Assembly: GCA_040007895.1 (NCBI GenBank)
Contig: JBDTUE010000084.1
Location: 1 to 16,336, forward strand
Direction of reading: 5' to 3'
DNA length: 16,336 nucleotides
From: JADJLQ01 sp040007895
GTDB taxonomy: Bacteria > Bacteroidota > Bacteroidia > Chitinophagales > Saprospiraceae
Shown: positions 15,201-16,336 of the stretch, in pieces
Layout: the number at the start of each line of letters is the position of its first letter
Position numbering within the stretch: position 1 is the stretch's first letter
Notes under the pieces: model-generated
Databases searched by the model: none
The model's input: the letters and a program-made list of their open reading frames with translations, nothing else
Told to the model about the DNA's origin: nothing
Made by a program: the position numbers and the translations under genes

Positions 15201-15291
15201 TTTTTGATTTTGAGTTTGAATTTGTATTTGCACTTATAGCATTTCATTCGAACAAGAAAATTCAAATTCAAACTCAAAAGCAAATTCAAAA
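15201..15291. repeat. Palindrome with hexamer-repeat arms
   Basis: A perfect 17-bp inverted repeat: TTTTGAGTTTGAATTTG at 15208-15224 and CAAATTCAAACTCAAAA at 15263-15279, with a 38-nt loop. Each arm is a degenerate 6-nt repeat: TTTGNN units on the left (about 15202-15232) and CAAANN units on the right (about 15263-15291). It lies 23 nt before the -33 element of the following gene. Neither arm is followed by a clean T tract. Confidence 0.85.
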
Positions 15292-15313
15292 AAACTGACT
15301 AAAGGAGCATTCT

Positions 15314-15345
15314 TTTGGTTATAAACACCGTACATCCTATCTTTA
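15314..15345 (+). promoter_or_regulatory. Bacteroidota-type promoter for the secreted protein
   Basis: TTTG at 15314-15317, a 20-nt spacer, and TATCTTTA at 15338-15345 match the TTTG / TAnnTTTG pattern with one mismatch. The predicted transcript would start near 15351, giving a leader of about 15 nt, A-rich just before the ATG (ACTGAAAACAA). Confidence 0.5.
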
Positions 15346-15365
15346 AATTTTACTACTGAAAACAA

Positions 15366-16336
15366 ATGAAATATAGATCCATCCTTATACTCCTTGCAAT
15401 ATTATTTGTCTTCCACTCCGCCTGGTCACAGTCAGACACTGCATTGGTTTATGGAGTGACCAATAAAGATATCAACAGGCCTTCAGGAATGATAAAATTG
15501 CCGAGTGGTAATTTAATATGGGTCGGAGAATGGAATACTGAAGGCATTTTAATGAAGATATCTCCATCTGGTAAAGAACTCAAAAGAATCATCCTTACTA
15601 ATATACCCGGAGCTATCACAAGGATGAAAGATATAATACTTGATGAAGACAATACTTTAATCACAGCGGGAGAATGTGTAAAATGTTCCGGTACAGATAG
15701 TCTGTCCAAGGTGATTTTGTACCGGATAGATACTTCATTGGAAAAGATCATGGATACATCTATACTTCGAGGTACTTCTCCGTCAAACCCATTGATATAT
15801 AATCCTTCAATCGCTCAATATAACCATACGCTACTATTAATTGCGACTCAGGCAGGATCAGGCTTTAACTACGAAGACTCCTACTTAGCTTCTATTAATA
15901 AACAATTAGATACGATTTGGACTAAATCTATCAATTCATGTACTGCATGTCCGTACGAATTTCCATATAGACTGGTAGCTTCCAGCAATGGTTTTACTTC
16001 TTTTATCTATCATAATTTTACTGATTCCGCTACCATTTTCCATTTTGATTCCACGGGACAGATCCTTTGGAAACAAAGGCCATATACCTGGGATGGTGTG
16101 ACCGGTGGTGCTATTGCCGTATATAAAGACAAAATTTATTTAGGGGTAGGAGTAAGAGGCTTACCTCTTGATCCATTTTTCTTTACAGGAACGATTATTA
16201 CGTATGATGAAATAAAGGGCACTCCATTAACTGCTATTCCGATCAATGATCCTTATACAGATAGATCTATCAATAGTCTCCACTTTGCAAAAAATGGAAA
16301 CTTAATCGTTGGCTACAGGAAATCGGCATTATCTTT
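15366..16336 (+). CDS. Secreted protein, probably beta-propeller-like, partial at the window end
   Basis: The frame opens at ATG 15366 and stays open to the last base (323 codons and 2 bases), so the C-terminus is missing. Residues 1-22 form a signal peptide (hydrophobic ILILLAILFVF, then SAWSQ before SDTA). The mature part consists of repeated blocks of beta-strand character with phrases such as MIKLPSGNLIWVGEWN, DIILDEDNTLITAGE, LASINKQLDTIWTKS and IFHFDSTGQILWKQR. This reads like the delay/PQQ-type propeller repeats of large secreted Bacteroidota proteins, in which a value, its time course and a tag are alternated. Such proteins usually carry a type IX secretion sorting domain at the C-terminus, which would be outside the window. 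There are two Cys pairs (CVKC and CTAC). The precise role is unknown. Confidence 0.85.
   Translation, partial: MKYRSILILLAILFVFHSAWSQSDTALVYGVTNKDINRPSGMIKLPSGNLIWVGEWNTEGILMKISPSGKELKRIILTNIPGAITRMKDIILDEDNTLITAGECVKCSGTDSLSKVILYRIDTSLEKIMDTSILRGTSPSNPLIYNPSIAQYNHTLLLIATQAGSGFNYEDSYLASINKQLDTIWTKSINSCTACPYEFPYRLVASSNGFTSFIYHNFTDSATIFHFDSTGQILWKQRPYTWDGVTGGAIAVYKDKIYLGVGVRGLPLDPFFFTGTIITYDEIKGTPLTAIPINDPYTDRSINSLHFAKNGNLIVGYRKSALS

Larger units (their letters stand above)
14818..15365. other. Repeat-rich non-coding region between divergent genes
   Basis: About 550 bases between permease B (minus) and the secreted protein (plus). Contents in order: heptad palindrome 14825-14940; plain AT-rich DNA 14941-15050, where the permease promoter should be (TTTTTG about 20 nt above TAGCTATT on the minus strand is the best but poor match); a 9-bp tandem repeat at 15051-15075; a bulged stem GAATGAACCC / GGGTTTCATTC spanning 15070-15114; the word CACTTATAGCA at 15118-15128 and again at 15231-15241; the hexamer palindrome 15201-15291; and the promoter at 15314-15345. 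Confidence 0.6.

Noticed and set aside
15056..15298. An 80-codon plus-strand open frame
   Set aside because: It begins inside the 9-bp tandem repeat, and its last third is the translation of the hexamer palindrome (alternating Phe-acidic and Gln-rich residues). No family features, and the promoter for the next gene follows directly.
15449..15751. 100-codon minus-strand open frame
   Set aside because: It is antisense to the signal-peptide-bearing secreted protein, which stays open for 323 codons with protein-like content.

Overview
The window looks like a chromosomal segment of a Bacteroidota bacterium. Support: AT-rich sequence, A-rich rather than Shine-Dalgarno leaders, PorT-like outer membrane barrels, YtxH / holin-like / lmo0937-type small membrane proteins, large MacB/FtsX permeases without a linked ATPase, and a promoter matching the Bacteroidota TTTG...TAnnTTTG pattern. 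A Saprospiraceae-like origin is my guess only. I see no rRNA, tRNA, CRISPR array, transposase or phage module.

Layout. 1-412: a leader region with a minus-strand intrinsic terminator at the extreme left. 413-3306 (+): an envelope cluster of an M48 metalloprotease lipoprotein, a glycine-zipper/OmpA lipoprotein, an unrecognised lipoprotein and a small beta-barrel. 3307-3990: non-coding, with a good bidirectional terminator at 3502-3533. 3991-6210 (-): a four-gene membrane operon (YtxH, holin-like protein, 132-aa protein, AI-2E family transporter). 6211-6622: non-coding apart from a short coding-looking fragment. 6623-8912 (-): a 102-aa exported or membrane protein, an alpha/beta hydrolase and a second barrel. 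9199-9842 (+): two very small membrane proteins separated by an intergenic region full of inverted and tandem repeats. 9895-14817 (-): two paralogous ABC-type permeases of about 800 aa. 14818-15365: repeat-rich non-coding DNA. 15366 to the end (+): the start of a secreted, probably beta-propeller-like protein that runs off the window.

The genes are mostly about envelope maintenance: proteolysis and peptidoglycan anchoring (first cluster), stress-type small membrane proteins, outer membrane barrels, and permeases of the family that extracts lipoproteins or exports small molecules and peptides.

The most unusual signal is not a gene. Three long palindromes lie between 12321 and 15291, and their arms are short-period degenerate tandem repeats: about 7 nt in the first two, 6 nt in the third. 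Two of them sit directly upstream of the start codons of the two permease paralogs. Those paralogs also share 45 of 48 nucleotides over their first 16 codons, although the proteins and codons are clearly diverged elsewhere. A second cluster of structured repeats fills 9355-9632: a compensatory hairpin pair, a perfect 10-bp inverted repeat, and a 15-bp tandem repeat whose last base is the first base of a start codon.
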